Positions 42,859 through 52,873 are shown, counted from the first letter of the stretch. The stretch is 64,000 nucleotides of DNA from an uncultured Sterolibacteriaceae bacterium (GCA_937888595.1 CALARK010000022.1:124001-188000), one strand, 5' to 3'. The notes: generated by a model not told the origin, from the letters alone. Numbers and translations: made by a program.

Positions 42859-43853
42859 GCGTATCCACTGAATCTCTAGGCCGCATCCTGCGGTCTTCAC
42901 CCGCCGAGGCATGGGGCGAGGTCTTCTCGCTCCTCTGGTCGGGGCTTTCCACCCCTGTGGAGGCTCACGATATTGCCGGTGAAATCGTGCGTAGGGACAA
43001 GGCCTTCGAAAGTCTCGATCTGCTACTCTCGGGAGCTGCTTGGGACCTTTGGGAATCCTTCGAGTCCTCCACCGAATCGACGGCCGACGCCCTCGCGACC
43101 TGGTGGGATGCGACGGACGGGGGCAAAGCAGTCCTGATACTCGACGCACTCTCACTGCGCGAAGCTCCGTGGATACTGTCGGAGGCCGCTAAGCGCGGCT
43201 ACGAGGTCAAGGGGGCTAGGCCCACGGCCTCCGCGCTTCCTAGCGACACAACGAGTTTCGCCAAGGCTCTCGGCCTTCCGCAGCGATCCGCCTTGGTTAC
43301 CGGTTCCATTCCCAGCCTCCGTCTTTCCGGCGCATCGACTGCCTTCCTCGAGCAGCCATGGCGAGAATGTGCCGACACCCTGCCAAACGCCCCAGATCTT
43401 CTCGTCTGGCACGACTGGCCCGACTGCCTTATGCACGATCTATCCGGGCCGGGGCCTGGCCTGCGCCAGCTTGCCGAGGACGTGCGCAAAGTTCTCACGG
43501 GGGAGGACTTTTGGGTGCTCATCGAACGGATGTCCACCGGTCGCAGGCTTGTCATCACCTCTGATCACGGCTACGCGGCCTCGGGACTCTTCTCCGATGT
43601 CCCAGATGAGGAACAGAAGGCTTATTTCCAGCGGATATTCGGCGCCGAACGCCATACGGCCACTCCCGACACAACCCTGTCGCACTGGCTTCCGCCAATA
43701 GATATCCCCTTGCATACCGCCCGCGGGACATACCGTTTTGCATTGGGCAGGCGTGGATGGCGCGTACAGTCGGGTCGTAAGAATCTATCGCACGGCGGCC
43801 TCTCCGTATTGGAAACGGCAGTGCCATTTATCGAACTATCGAAAATCGCCTAA
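42855..43853 (+). CDS. pglZ: Short PglZ-domain protein
   Basis: 332 aa. AVLILDALSLREAPWILSEA near residue 92 is the metal-binding opening of the PglZ/alkaline-phosphatase fold; VWHDWPDCLMH near 190 and LVITSDHGYA near 233 give the D-H metal ligands. Typical BREX PglZ proteins are about 700-850 aa, so this is the core domain only. PglZ is the diagnostic protein of BREX/Pgl-type defence. ATG overlaps the ATPase stop (ATGA). Confidence 0.78.
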   Translation: MSVSTESLGRILRSSPAEAWGEVFSLLWSGLSTPVEAHDIAGEIVRRDKAFESLDLLLSGAAWDLWESFESSTESTADALATWWDATDGGKAVLILDALSLREAPWILSEAAKRGYEVKGARPTASALPSDTTSFAKALGLPQRSALVTGSIPSLRLSGASTAFLEQPWRECADTLPNAPDLLVWHDWPDCLMHDLSGPGPGLRQLAEDVRKVLTGEDFWVLIERMSTGRRLVITSDHGYAASGLFSDVPDEEQKAYFQRIFGAERHTATPDTTLSHWLPPIDIPLHTARGTYRFALGRRGWRVQSGRKNLSHGGLSVLETAVPFIELSKIA

Positions 43854-43861
43854 GTAGAACC

Positions 43862-46800
43862 ATGGCAAAGACTAAGCAAAACAAAGCTGGGCAACTGGCA
43901 GAACAGGTGGCGAGCCTTCTCGGGGTTGGGAAGGCGGCGTCGCTCGAAACGGTGGACTTCTCGGATCCTGACCGTCCCAAGACGTGCCTTGAGGTTGATT
44001 TTCCGATTCTACCCGTCAACCAGGTGGCCATGCTTGAGGGCAACGCGGGCAAGCCCATCTACCAAATGTCCAAGTGGTGGGCGCGCAGAAGGTCAAGCGT
44101 TTTCCGCTCAATGCTAATTGCCGGAGCCACCAAAGCCCCTGAGGATGAAACTCTGGCGGCGAAGACAGTTTGGGACGCTTACTACGCGAACCATCAGCGG
44201 AAGGGACATTTCAAGAACCTCAAGGTTGCCGAAATTTTCATGGGTGGCGGCACAACAGTCATTGAGGGGACGAGGCTCGGAATGTCGGTAACCGGGAACG
44301 ACCTCAACCCGGTTGCATGGTTCGTCGTCAAGAACGAAACAGCCAAGGCAGATCTTGGTGAGATCGGCAGGTTGGTTGCGTCTGTCGAGAAGGCTGTCAG
44401 GCCTCAGATAGAACCCTTCTACGCAACCTCGTGTCCGAGGGGGCATAAGGGGAAGTGGATTGTTCGGGATACCGGTGCGGAAGTCCCGGCGGGATTCAAC
44501 CCCCTTTCACTTTCGATTGAGGAAAGGGCGTGGTATTCCTATACAGGTCCCGAGGTGATCTACACGTTCTGGGTGAAGCATGTCCCATGCTCTTCCCCTG
44601 GCTGCGGACACAGGACACCGATCATGACCTCACCCGTGGTGTCGGTCAAGGATATATCGGTAAAGGCTTGGAGCGGGTTTGAATGCTCGTGCGGCCACGA
44701 GTTCGATGTTGAGCAGCAGGAGGCGAGAATGGCCCCAAGCGCAAGGCTAATCGTGGCCCCGACTGAGGGCTCCTTTTCTTGCATGGATGACAATGGGCAC
44801 TTCGATTGTCCCAAATGCGGAAAGCGGCATGAGGACTACAAGGCGCGAGTGGATGGTGAATCGTCGCGGCTTGGAAAGGCGAAGAACAAGAAAATCTCAC
44901 TGACCCTTCTGGTAGAACCATCATGGATCAAGGGGTATTCCGGCGAGGGCCCGGATGGCGTTTTCGGGGGGCGAATCACGGATGACGCCGCTAGCACGGC
45001 GAAATGGATCCGTGCGAGGGAGATGGGGCTGGCCTTTATCGAGGTGCGTGGAGAACTGCCCGCTCAAGTCAGGGCTGCGGACGGCACTCTTTTCGACACC
45101 GCCTTCTCCACAGTTCCAAGAAGCGGAAAGATTACTTGCCAAGAAGCCACCTGCGGTCGCGAACAGGCAATAGTTGAAAGCATGGCGGCATCCGGAAAGT
45201 CGGCGGCAGTCTCTCCGGTCGCGCAGCAATGCTATTGCCCCGAGTGCGACGCAGAGGGGCGTCCCTATGGTGGGCGTTATTTTGATCTCCCTGATACCGA
45301 AGCTACGATTGCTGCCGCAGCGGAATGGGAGAAGCGGAAAGACACGGATCTTGCGGCTTTCTGGCCGCGCTCTCCGATTCCTTTCGGCCACATGACCCAC
45401 CAAAGGCAGCCGCTTCCGCAGCACGGCTATCTCAAGTGGTCTGACATGTTCAACCCCCGCCAATTGCTCGTCCATGCCCAATTGTTGAGAGCAATTCTTG
45501 GAGAGGGTGAGTTTTCATGGGAGACGCGCGAGGCGCTTCTCGGAGCATTCCAGCAATATCTGCGAAACCAGAACATGTTTTGCTTCTGGAATCCACAGCG
45601 CGACACGCCAGAGCCCCATTTCTCGAACAATAACTATCACCCCAAGGCGACGGTGATTGAGAACTGTGTCTTTCCTAAATTGGGTCGTGGCAACTGGGCC
45701 TCCTGCGTGGAGGGCGTGGTGGAAGGCTTACAGTGGTGTGCGACCCCGTGGGACACACTCCCGAACAGTGAGATTTCCGTTCGCAACAAGGCGCTGGCTT
45801 GCCAGCTTAAGGGCAAGGCGGAAAAGGTGTATCCCGGGGATCCGGTTCTGTCCGACAGGGCTACGCTCATGTGCGGCTCATCAACAGACTTGACGTCTAT
45901 CGGCGATGGATCCCACGATCTGGTTATTACGGATCCTCCGTTTGGCGGTTTGCTTCATTACTCGGAGCTATCCGACTTCTTCTACGTTTGGATGCGTTTG
46001 GCGCTGAAAGATAAATATCCGGAATATTTCTCCGGTGAGTTCACGCCAAAGACTCTTGAGGCCGTGGCAAACAAGGCCCGGCAGCCGGACGATCCGGACG
46101 CGTTTTACGAGAGGCTCCTGACCGCCTGCTGGAAGGAGGCTCACCGCATCCTCAAGCCAGGTGGATTGCTAGCTTTCACCTTCCACCACAGCGAGGATGA
46201 ACCTTGGGTAGGGGTACTAAAGAGCCTGTTCGACGCGGGTTTCTATCTTGAGGCTACCTATCCAATTCGAAGCGATGAGTCCAAGGGAGAGGGTGAGTTT
46301 GGTTCGAAGACCATCGAATACGACATCATCCACGTCTGTCGCAAGCGAGTCGAGGATCCGACACCGATCAGCTGGGCCAAGCTACGCCGGAAAATCGCTG
46401 ATGACGTCAGGGAGATCCAGACTCTCCTTGAGCAACACCAGGCGGGAGGTCTGCCGAAGGCCGACTTGGAGGTTATCCGCCGTGGCAAGGCCCTAGAGCA
46501 CTATTCGAGGCACTACGGCCACGTTTATGTCGAGAAGGGACGGGAATTCACCCTTTTGGAGGCACTCGCTGGAATCCACCAGCTTCTCGACGACGAGACC
46601 GACAGCACTGGGGTTCCACCTCCTGTCCTTGCCGAGCCCTTCACCAGACAGTTCCTGCGCATATTCGATAGTGTCACGGCCGTTGACCGCAACCAGATGC
46701 AGAAATTTCTGCGCGGAACGGGTACAAGTCCAGCCATGTTCGAGGATCGGGGATGGTGCAAGGAGGTTAAGAAGATTTTCAACCTTTGCGATCCGCTGGA

Positions 46801-47113
46801 GTTCGCCAAGACTTGGCGCGGGAAGCAACGTAAGGGCATGTCGCGCGACTTCGACCAGGCATTGTTCCTTGTCGGGGCATGTTTCCAAGACAGCGGAATC
46901 CGCGTCGAGGATACTCTCAATAACCCCAATTTCGAGCCCCATCCGGCGGTTCCAGATTTGCTTGACTGGATGTCAGAGCGCGGCGGCACGAAGGAAATCT
47001 GCTCTGCAGCTCGCACAGCCAAGACGCTGTATACGCGCTGGCTGTCCGAGCACAAGGCAAAGGCCGAAGCCGCCGCCGCACAATTCGATCTTCCCTTGGA
47101 GTTTGCCAAATGA
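43862..47113 (+). CDS. DUF1156 adenine-specific DNA methylase (PglXI-like, COG1743)
   Basis: 1083 aa. The N-terminal DUF1156 signature lies at about residues 48-82: FPILPVNQVAMLEGNAGKPI then YQMSKWWARRRSSVFRS. SAM motif I VAEIFMGGGTTVIEG near 126 and catalytic TDPPFGGLLHYSEL near 691 belong to an amino-methylase with a long insert. The insert has several CxxC/CxC pairs, a likely zinc ribbon. This is the methylase type of BREX type 3. It would mark host adenines. Starts 8 nt after pglZ. Confidence 0.85.
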   Translation: MAKTKQNKAGQLAEQVASLLGVGKAASLETVDFSDPDRPKTCLEVDFPILPVNQVAMLEGNAGKPIYQMSKWWARRRSSVFRSMLIAGATKAPEDETLAAKTVWDAYYANHQRKGHFKNLKVAEIFMGGGTTVIEGTRLGMSVTGNDLNPVAWFVVKNETAKADLGEIGRLVASVEKAVRPQIEPFYATSCPRGHKGKWIVRDTGAEVPAGFNPLSLSIEERAWYSYTGPEVIYTFWVKHVPCSSPGCGHRTPIMTSPVVSVKDISVKAWSGFECSCGHEFDVEQQEARMAPSARLIVAPTEGSFSCMDDNGHFDCPKCGKRHEDYKARVDGESSRLGKAKNKKISLTLLVEPSWIKGYSGEGPDGVFGGRITDDAASTAKWIRAREMGLAFIEVRGELPAQVRAADGTLFDTAFSTVPRSGKITCQEATCGREQAIVESMAASGKSAAVSPVAQQCYCPECDAEGRPYGGRYFDLPDTEATIAAAAEWEKRKDTDLAAFWPRSPIPFGHMTHQRQPLPQHGYLKWSDMFNPRQLLVHAQLLRAILGEGEFSWETREALLGAFQQYLRNQNMFCFWNPQRDTPEPHFSNNNYHPKATVIENCVFPKLGRGNWASCVEGVVEGLQWCATPWDTLPNSEISVRNKALACQLKGKAEKVYPGDPVLSDRATLMCGSSTDLTSIGDGSHDLVITDPPFGGLLHYSELSDFFYVWMRLALKDKYPEYFSGEFTPKTLEAVANKARQPDDPDAFYERLLTACWKEAHRILKPGGLLAFTFHHSEDEPWVGVLKSLFDAGFYLEATYPIRSDESKGEGEFGSKTIEYDIIHVCRKRVEDPTPISWAKLRRKIADDVREIQTLLEQHQAGGLPKADLEVIRRGKALEHYSRHYGHVYVEKGREFTLLEALAGIHQLLDDETDSTGVPPPVLAEPFTRQFLRIFDSVTAVDRNQMQKFLRGTGTSPAMFEDRGWCKEVKKIFNLCDPLEFAKTWRGKQRKGMSRDFDQALFLVGACFQDSGIRVEDTLNNPNFEPHPAVPDLLDWMSERGGTKEICSAARTAKTLYTRWLSEHKAKAEAAAAQFDLPLEFAK

Positions 47114-47643
47114 TCCCGCCGCTCGAAATTGACTCGTGGAAACGCAAGGGTCACACGATCCTATGGGACACTGGAAGCCTGGCCTCCCTATGTCATTCGG
47201 ATAGGGCTGTTACGTTGCGCCGGTTTCTGCTCATGCACGCGGCAGGCTGGCCCGAGGCCGAACTTGAGGCCACCCTCGTCAAGGGGAAGGCCCTCGTTGT
47301 TGCTGGGCTCGACGCGGCCTTGGATGCCCTGGATCCGGAGTCTGCCATCGAATGGCTCGAGAAGACACTCTATCCAGCGATCATCTCCTTCGAAAAGAAC
47401 GTGGCCGACGGCGGTAACCAGGCTGCGCTGATCTTCTGGTTCGCCGAAGGGCGTCGCATCAGGCACAGTATCGCCGACCTCGTGGCGTGGTGGGATTGCA
47501 GTCTCGCATATGGCCAGGCGCGGATCCCACTCACTCGGGGGATGTGGAATGGATCGTCGTCGAGCATGCAGGAGATCCGAGAGAAGGGCCAGGACGGCAA
47601 ATCGGTCCACGTGGGATTCCACGTCCAGAAAATATCGGCATGA
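47110..47643 (+). CDS. Hypothetical protein in PglZ operon, 177 aa
   Basis: ATG overlaps the methylase stop and the end overlaps the helicase start (both ATGA). Begins MIPPLEIDSWKRKGHTILWD; contains NQAALIFWFAEGRRIRHSI near 105. Its position between methylase and helicase matches the place of DUF3780-type proteins in archaeal DUF499/DUF1156 clusters, but I cannot confirm that family. Confidence 0.6.
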   Translation: MIPPLEIDSWKRKGHTILWDTGSLASLCHSDRAVTLRRFLLMHAAGWPEAELEATLVKGKALVVAGLDAALDALDPESAIEWLEKTLYPAIISFEKNVADGGNQAALIFWFAEGRRIRHSIADLVAWWDCSLAYGQARIPLTRGMWNGSSSSMQEIREKGQDGKSVHVGFHVQKISA

Positions 47644-50426
47644 CGGTTGTCGCTTCACTTTCGCCGCAGCCGCTCGCGCCGGGCTCCAGGGTCAGACATT
47701 CCCAGTTTGGAACGGGAGTTGTCGTCTCGCCCGAGGCGGGCGGGTATGTCAGGGCATTCTTCGAGAGCGGGGAGCGGCAGGTACCAGTCGCATCGCTTTC
47801 GCTTGCGCTGGGCAAATCCGAGCGCATCGTCACGTCGGTCGCTCCAGGGGAAGCTAGGGCCCGCGGTGCTTGGCTCCATTGGCAGGCACATGCGCTACCT
47901 CTGATTGATGGGGCGGCCGGCCTCACCTCGGCGAAAATCGACCTGCTGCCCCACCAAGTCGTGCTGACCCACCGCGTCACCACGGCATCGCCTCGTCGCT
48001 TTCTAGTCGCTGATGAAGTTGGATTGGGCAAGACTATCGAGACGGCGCTTATCCTTCGGGAACTGGCGAGCCGAGGGGAATTGGATCGGGCGCTTATGGT
48101 CGTTCCGGCGGGTCTGGTCAACAACTGGCATCGCGAACTCAATGAGGTGTTCAACCTTAACTTTGAGGTATTCGGCTCCGAGGGCGATGTTACCGACAGG
48201 AAGACGAACGCCTTCGCCAAACACCATCGCCTCATCGCCAGCGTGGACACCCTCAAGCGCAAGGCCCGGATTAAGAAGCTTGAGGAGGCGCCGCCGTGGG
48301 ATCTCGTCGTTTTCGACGAGGCACACCACCTCACGGCCTACAGATCGGGGGGCAAGGTCAAAAAGACGGAGAACTTCAAACTGGCGGAGGTGCTCAAGGA
48401 TCGCAGCAGGGACATGATCCTGCTGTCGGCTACGCCGCATCAGGGTGACCATTTCCGCTTCTGGATGCTGATCCACCTTCTCGATCCGTCGCTGTTCAGA
48501 GGGCCGGACGAGATGGTCGCCGAGAGGCATCGACTCAACGCAGTCGTCATCCGCCGAACCAAGGCTGACGCGTGTAGGCCGGACGGCTCTCCTCTGTTCG
48601 CCCGCAGGCAGGTGCACACTGAAGCCTTCGTTATGGACGAGGCCGAGCGAGCCTTCTACGTGGCGCTCAACGAATACCTTCAGGACGGGTTCGCTCTGGC
48701 GCGAAGGCAGGGCGGCAAGGGTGTCGCCCTCGGCTTCGTCATGACGATCTTCCAGAAGATCGCTGCTTCCTCGTTTGCCGCAGTGGCCCGTACTCTTCGC
48801 AGGCGCCTCATAGCCCTTACAGTGCACGAGGGGCTAGGACACGACGAGAGCCGCGACATCGACCGGAGGGACGCTGCCTTTGCCGAGGCCCGCGAACTCA
48901 TCCGTTCCGAGGCCGGCCTCGGGGAAGGCAGGCTGGCCGATCTCGAATGCGACCGGATCATGAACGAGGTCAAGCGCCGTATCCTCAAGAAACTAGACGA
49001 GGAGTCGGTCTGTCTCGCCGCTGGTGCAGGCGACGATGAGATGGTGTCAGCGGCTGCAGAGGAGAGCGCGGCGGAGTCTGTCTCCCTCGCGTTGCCCGAG
49101 GAGCGCATGCGCATCAAGGAACTGCTCGGCAGGCTCCCGGAAGGTCCCGAGACCAAGGTCCGCAAACTGCTCTACGCCCTCGGCGCCCTATGGCGCCAGG
49201 ATCCGTCCGAGCGCATCGTCGTCTTCGCGACCTATCTGGGATCCGTGGAGATGCTCGGGCGAGAGATCGAACGCGAATACCCGGGGCAGGGCGTCGTCGT
49301 CCTCAAAGGCGGGGATCACGGAAGCAAGGTCGCGGCCGAGAAGCGCTTCAAGGCGGCGGACGGCCCGCGCGTGATGATCTGCACGGCGGCGGGCCGCGAG
49401 GGGCTGAACATGCAGCACGCCCGGATTCTCGTGAATTTCGACCTACCATGGAACCCGATGGACATGGAGCAACGCATCGGGCGTATCCACCGCTACGGGC
49501 AGCGCCACACAGCACAGGTCTACAACCTCGTGCTTTCTGACACCATCGAGGGGCGCATCTTCCTGCTCCTCGAGGAGAAACTGGCTCAGATCGCCAAGAC
49601 CCTCGGGAAGATGGACGAGAACGGTACAGTTGCTGAGGATCTTCGCTCCCAGATTCTCGGGCAACTCTCTGAGCGCCTAAGTTACGATCGCCTCTACGCT
49701 GAGGCACTGAACGATCCTGAACTCAAACGCACGCGTGTCGAACTAGATGCGGCGATGAGCAACGCAAGCGTCGCCCGCGCTGTCGTCTTCGAGCTGTTCC
49801 AGGACCTCTCCGGTTTCTCCGTCGAGGAATACAAGCCGTTCTCCGATACGGAGTCCGGGCTCGGGGCACTCGACCGCTTCGTAGCCGAGGCAGCCAGAGA
49901 GGAGGGCGGTAGGATGGAAAGGATTGGTGACGGTCTTTCGAGGCTCGTCGATCCAGATGGCTCTACAGTGGCAACCTTCTGCCATGATCGGGACAGGGCC
50001 GTGGCCGACGAGGCGCTCTCCCTCATGGGCCTAGATCATCCCGTCGTCGACGAATGGTTGCAATCTCGACGCGACACCTCTCCTGAGGAGATAGGCGTCT
50101 CCGTGAGGTCGCCTGGCAGGACGGGTGTGCTGTCGCTGTGGCACGTTGTCGCCACGAACGACAAGGGGCACAGGATCGCGGCGGTGGTGCCGCTGGCTGT
50201 CGACGGTGAGGGTAGGCGCTACCCGTCCTTGGAGAAGGCCGCCGATGAACTGTTCCAAGCAGAGCCGGCCTCACCCACCCTCTCAAGGGGTGAAGCGATG
50301 CGCCTGCTCTCGGCGACGATCGAGCCCATGCTTTTGAGGGAACTGGGGCATCGCGGAATCGTCCGCGAGGGACAACCATATCAAGCCGAACTTGTCGGCT
50401 GGGTCGAGGCAGTCGCTGATCGCTAG
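47640..50426 (+). CDS. SNF2/HepA-like helicase (BrxHII-like)
   Basis: 928 aa from ATG 47640. A tudor/SH3-like start (PGSRVRHSQFGTGVVVS, about residues 14-30) resembles RapA. Helicase motifs: Walker A ADEVGLGKTIETALIL near 124, DEAHH near 226, SATPHQGD near 264, C-terminal helicase MICTAAGREGLNMQHARILV near 580, motif VI EQRIGRIHRYGQ near 611. COG0553 helicases are the BrxHII component of BREX type 3 and occur in DISARM-like systems. Coupled to the 177-aa gene. Confidence 0.85.
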   Translation: MTVVASLSPQPLAPGSRVRHSQFGTGVVVSPEAGGYVRAFFESGERQVPVASLSLALGKSERIVTSVAPGEARARGAWLHWQAHALPLIDGAAGLTSAKIDLLPHQVVLTHRVTTASPRRFLVADEVGLGKTIETALILRELASRGELDRALMVVPAGLVNNWHRELNEVFNLNFEVFGSEGDVTDRKTNAFAKHHRLIASVDTLKRKARIKKLEEAPPWDLVVFDEAHHLTAYRSGGKVKKTENFKLAEVLKDRSRDMILLSATPHQGDHFRFWMLIHLLDPSLFRGPDEMVAERHRLNAVVIRRTKADACRPDGSPLFARRQVHTEAFVMDEAERAFYVALNEYLQDGFALARRQGGKGVALGFVMTIFQKIAASSFAAVARTLRRRLIALTVHEGLGHDESRDIDRRDAAFAEARELIRSEAGLGEGRLADLECDRIMNEVKRRILKKLDEESVCLAAGAGDDEMVSAAAEESAAESVSLALPEERMRIKELLGRLPEGPETKVRKLLYALGALWRQDPSERIVVFATYLGSVEMLGREIEREYPGQGVVVLKGGDHGSKVAAEKRFKAADGPRVMICTAAGREGLNMQHARILVNFDLPWNPMDMEQRIGRIHRYGQRHTAQVYNLVLSDTIEGRIFLLLEEKLAQIAKTLGKMDENGTVAEDLRSQILGQLSERLSYDRLYAEALNDPELKRTRVELDAAMSNASVARAVVFELFQDLSGFSVEEYKPFSDTESGLGALDRFVAEAAREEGGRMERIGDGLSRLVDPDGSTVATFCHDRDRAVADEALSLMGLDHPVVDEWLQSRRDTSPEEIGVSVRSPGRTGVLSLWHVVATNDKGHRIAAVVPLAVDGEGRRYPSLEKAADELFQAEPASPTLSRGEAMRLLSATIEPMLLRELGHRGIVREGQPYQAELVGWVEAVADR

Positions 50427-50436
50427 GAGTAATCGA

Positions 50437-52416
50437 ATGGCTAAACCCAGGAGGAATGAGCAAGGATTCGGATCACTCTTCGAGGAGGACTACCTCGTAA
50501 GGACGCTTGGTCGCATCGCCCACGATCCGGAAATCGCCCTTACTGAATTGGTCGCCAACGCATGGGATGCAGGGGCTTCCCTCGTGGATCTAACTATTCC
50601 CCCGGTCCGTGAAGCGATGCTGGTAGTCAAGGACGACGGCCACGGTATGAGCGCCCAGCAATTCAAGGCCAGGTGGATGACTCTTGGATACGATCGAGTT
50701 AAACACCAGGGACAGAACGTGGAATTTCCGGCCGAGCGGAAGGAGTGGCGCCGTAGAGCCTACGGCCGCAATGGCGTGGGCCGCCATGGACTGCTCTGCT
50801 TCGCCGACTCCTACACGGTAGAGACCTGGCGCGATGGCAAGGGCTCGGGCTTTGAGATCGGCACGCAGAGTCGGGAGAATCCTTTCCGGATCGAGAGGGA
50901 GACCTCGTTCATCCGTCAGGGCAGCGGCACGATCCTATCAGTGTCCGTCTCGCGTCATCTGCCCGATCCCGATCGCATCCGGTCAATTCTCTCGGCCCGC
51001 TTCCTACATGATCCGCAATTTATCGTCCGGGTCAATGGACTGTCGGTTTCGCTAGCTGACCAGACCGGCCTCATTGAGCGCGGTGCTCTCAACATCGCTG
51101 GGCATCCCCCGGCAGAGGCGTTTGTCGTCGATTCCACCAAGGCTGCCAAATCGACCCTCTACCAGGGAATAGCCTTCTGGGTAAACGGAAGATTGGTTGG
51201 TACGCCCGGATGGGTAGTCGGCAACGAGGCTGTCATTGATGGACGCGCCCGATTCGCGAAGCGCTACTCCATCGTCGTTAAGGCAGATGATGGATGGATA
51301 TCAGAGGTGGAGCCAGACTGGTCGCGCTTCAAGGGTGGGGTAGCGACCGACGCCCTCTTTGTGGAGGTACGCCGATACGCCCAAGAGATGTTTTCAAAAC
51401 TCTCAGCAACGATGATCGAGGAAAGCTCGGAGGAGGTGTTGGTTCGCAACCGCGAGCAGTTCAAGGAACTTACCCCTCTGGCACGAATAGAGGTCGCTGG
51501 CTTCACGAAGGAACTCGTCAAGGCTGTCCCAGCCATTCATCCCGACACGCTTTCGGCCGCCGTTCAGGCCGTAATAAACCTCGAGCGAGCCAGGGGAGGA
51601 GCCGCACTATTGGAAAAATTGACGAAGCTCGACGAGGCAGATATCGACGGCCTTGATCGACTGTTGGGGCAATGGTCAGTTCAAGATGCCCTGTCAGTTC
51701 TCGACGAGATTGATCATCGGCTTGCGGTGGTTTCAGCCATTGAGAAGCTTAGCGGAGATCCAACGACCGACGAATTGCATACTCTCCACCCACTCGTCAC
51801 GCAGGCTCGGTGGCTCTTCGGCCCTGAATTCGATAGCAGTGAATACGCCTCGAACATTACCTTGAGGACAGCCACCGAGAAAATCTTTGCAAAGCGAGTC
51901 GATGCTTTAGCATTCAACAACGCCAGACAAAGGCCAGATATCGTCATTCTCGCCGACGCCACCTGTTCGGTAGTGGGAACAGAGATCTTCGATAGCGCCG
52001 ACGGTAACTTGTCCCGCATCAGGGACGTGCTGATTATCGAACTAAAGAAGGGCAGATCGAGCATCGGACGCGATGAGATCAACCAAGCGGACGGATATGT
52101 CCAAGACTTCCTTGGTAGCGGGGCAATCGACGGGACTCCGATGTTCAGGGCTTTTGTAGTAGGTCATGAGATTGCACCCAAGACATCCAAGGAAAAGGAG
52201 ATCAAGGAGGATGGCGTTCTGCGGGGCCGTGTGATCGCGACGACCTACGGCCAGTTGACGCGAACTGCACACCAGCGTCTCTTTCGACTCAGGGAAAAGA
52301 TTCCTGCGAGATATGAGGACGTATCGGGAGCCGATTTGTCGGCCCGTGTCATGGGTACAGCAAGTCAGGTGGCACTCGATCTTCATGCACACGGACGAGA
52401 CGGTCAGGCTGAGTGA
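50437..52416 (+). CDS. GHKL ATPase fused to a PD-(D/E)XK-like nuclease domain
   Basis: 659 aa. GHKL ATPase motifs: ALTELVANAWDAGAS (N-box, near residue 37), VVKDDGHGMS (G1-box, near 66) and GRNGVGRHGLL (near 110). After a helical middle, the C-terminal part has VLIIELKKGRSSIGRDEINQ (near 530), an E-x-K nuclease core followed by a helix, then FRAFVVGHEI. Suggests a nucleotide-gated DNA-clamp nuclease, possibly the effector of the operon. Starts 10 nt after the helicase with CTAGGAG. Not part of standard BREX. Confidence 0.7.
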   Translation: MAKPRRNEQGFGSLFEEDYLVRTLGRIAHDPEIALTELVANAWDAGASLVDLTIPPVREAMLVVKDDGHGMSAQQFKARWMTLGYDRVKHQGQNVEFPAERKEWRRRAYGRNGVGRHGLLCFADSYTVETWRDGKGSGFEIGTQSRENPFRIERETSFIRQGSGTILSVSVSRHLPDPDRIRSILSARFLHDPQFIVRVNGLSVSLADQTGLIERGALNIAGHPPAEAFVVDSTKAAKSTLYQGIAFWVNGRLVGTPGWVVGNEAVIDGRARFAKRYSIVVKADDGWISEVEPDWSRFKGGVATDALFVEVRRYAQEMFSKLSATMIEESSEEVLVRNREQFKELTPLARIEVAGFTKELVKAVPAIHPDTLSAAVQAVINLERARGGAALLEKLTKLDEADIDGLDRLLGQWSVQDALSVLDEIDHRLAVVSAIEKLSGDPTTDELHTLHPLVTQARWLFGPEFDSSEYASNITLRTATEKIFAKRVDALAFNNARQRPDIVILADATCSVVGTEIFDSADGNLSRIRDVLIIELKKGRSSIGRDEINQADGYVQDFLGSGAIDGTPMFRAFVVGHEIAPKTSKEKEIKEDGVLRGRVIATTYGQLTRTAHQRLFRLREKIPARYEDVSGADLSARVMGTASQVALDLHAHGRDGQAE

Positions 52417-52417
52417 A

Positions 52418-52873
52418 ATGGATGATGTACTTTCTGTATTGGCTCAGGCCAAAGCTCTCGCCAAGCGTTACCGAGAGCTGACGGGAAAACCGCTAGGGCT
52501 TACTGGCGAGTGCGCCGAATATGAGGCAGCCCGCATCCTCGGCCTGAAACTGACACCGGCCAGGACGCCGGGATACGATGCAACGGAAACAGTCGACGCA
52601 AAGGTCAGAAAGCTCCAGATCAAGGGGCGATGTGTGCTTCGGGGCGGGAAGTCAGGACAGCGGATGGGCTCCATTAACCCTGACAGTGAGTTCGATGCTG
52701 TGCTACTCGTGATCTTGGATCCGGATATGGAGGCGGTCGAGATTATTGAGGCAGCCCGTGACACGATCATTGCTGCGCTATTGGCCCCGGGATCAAGGGC
52801 GAGAAATGAGCGCGGACAACTCGGGGTTTCTAAATTCCGCTCTATTGGACACGTTAGATGGAGAAGGTCCTGA
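52418..52873 (+). CDS. DUF6998-like small protein, last gene of PglZ operon
   Basis: 151 aa. Contains LTGKPLGLTGECAEYEAARI, then ARTPGYDATETVDAKVRKLQ and IKGRC, the pattern I recall for DUF6998; the D...E..QIK spacing resembles a PD-(D/E)XK nuclease core. ATG 52418 is 1 nt after the previous stop; an alternative start 52385 would overlap. Likely an accessory or effector subunit. Operon ends here. Confidence 0.6.
   Translation: MDDVLSVLAQAKALAKRYRELTGKPLGLTGECAEYEAARILGLKLTPARTPGYDATETVDAKVRKLQIKGRCVLRGGKSGQRMGSINPDSEFDAVLLVILDPDMEAVEIIEAARDTIIAALLAPGSRARNERGQLGVSKFRSIGHVRWRRS

Noticed and set aside
47487..47639. Longer start for the SNF2 helicase
   Set aside because: Overlaps the 177-aa gene in another frame; ATG 47640 gives the ATGA overlap seen throughout the operon.
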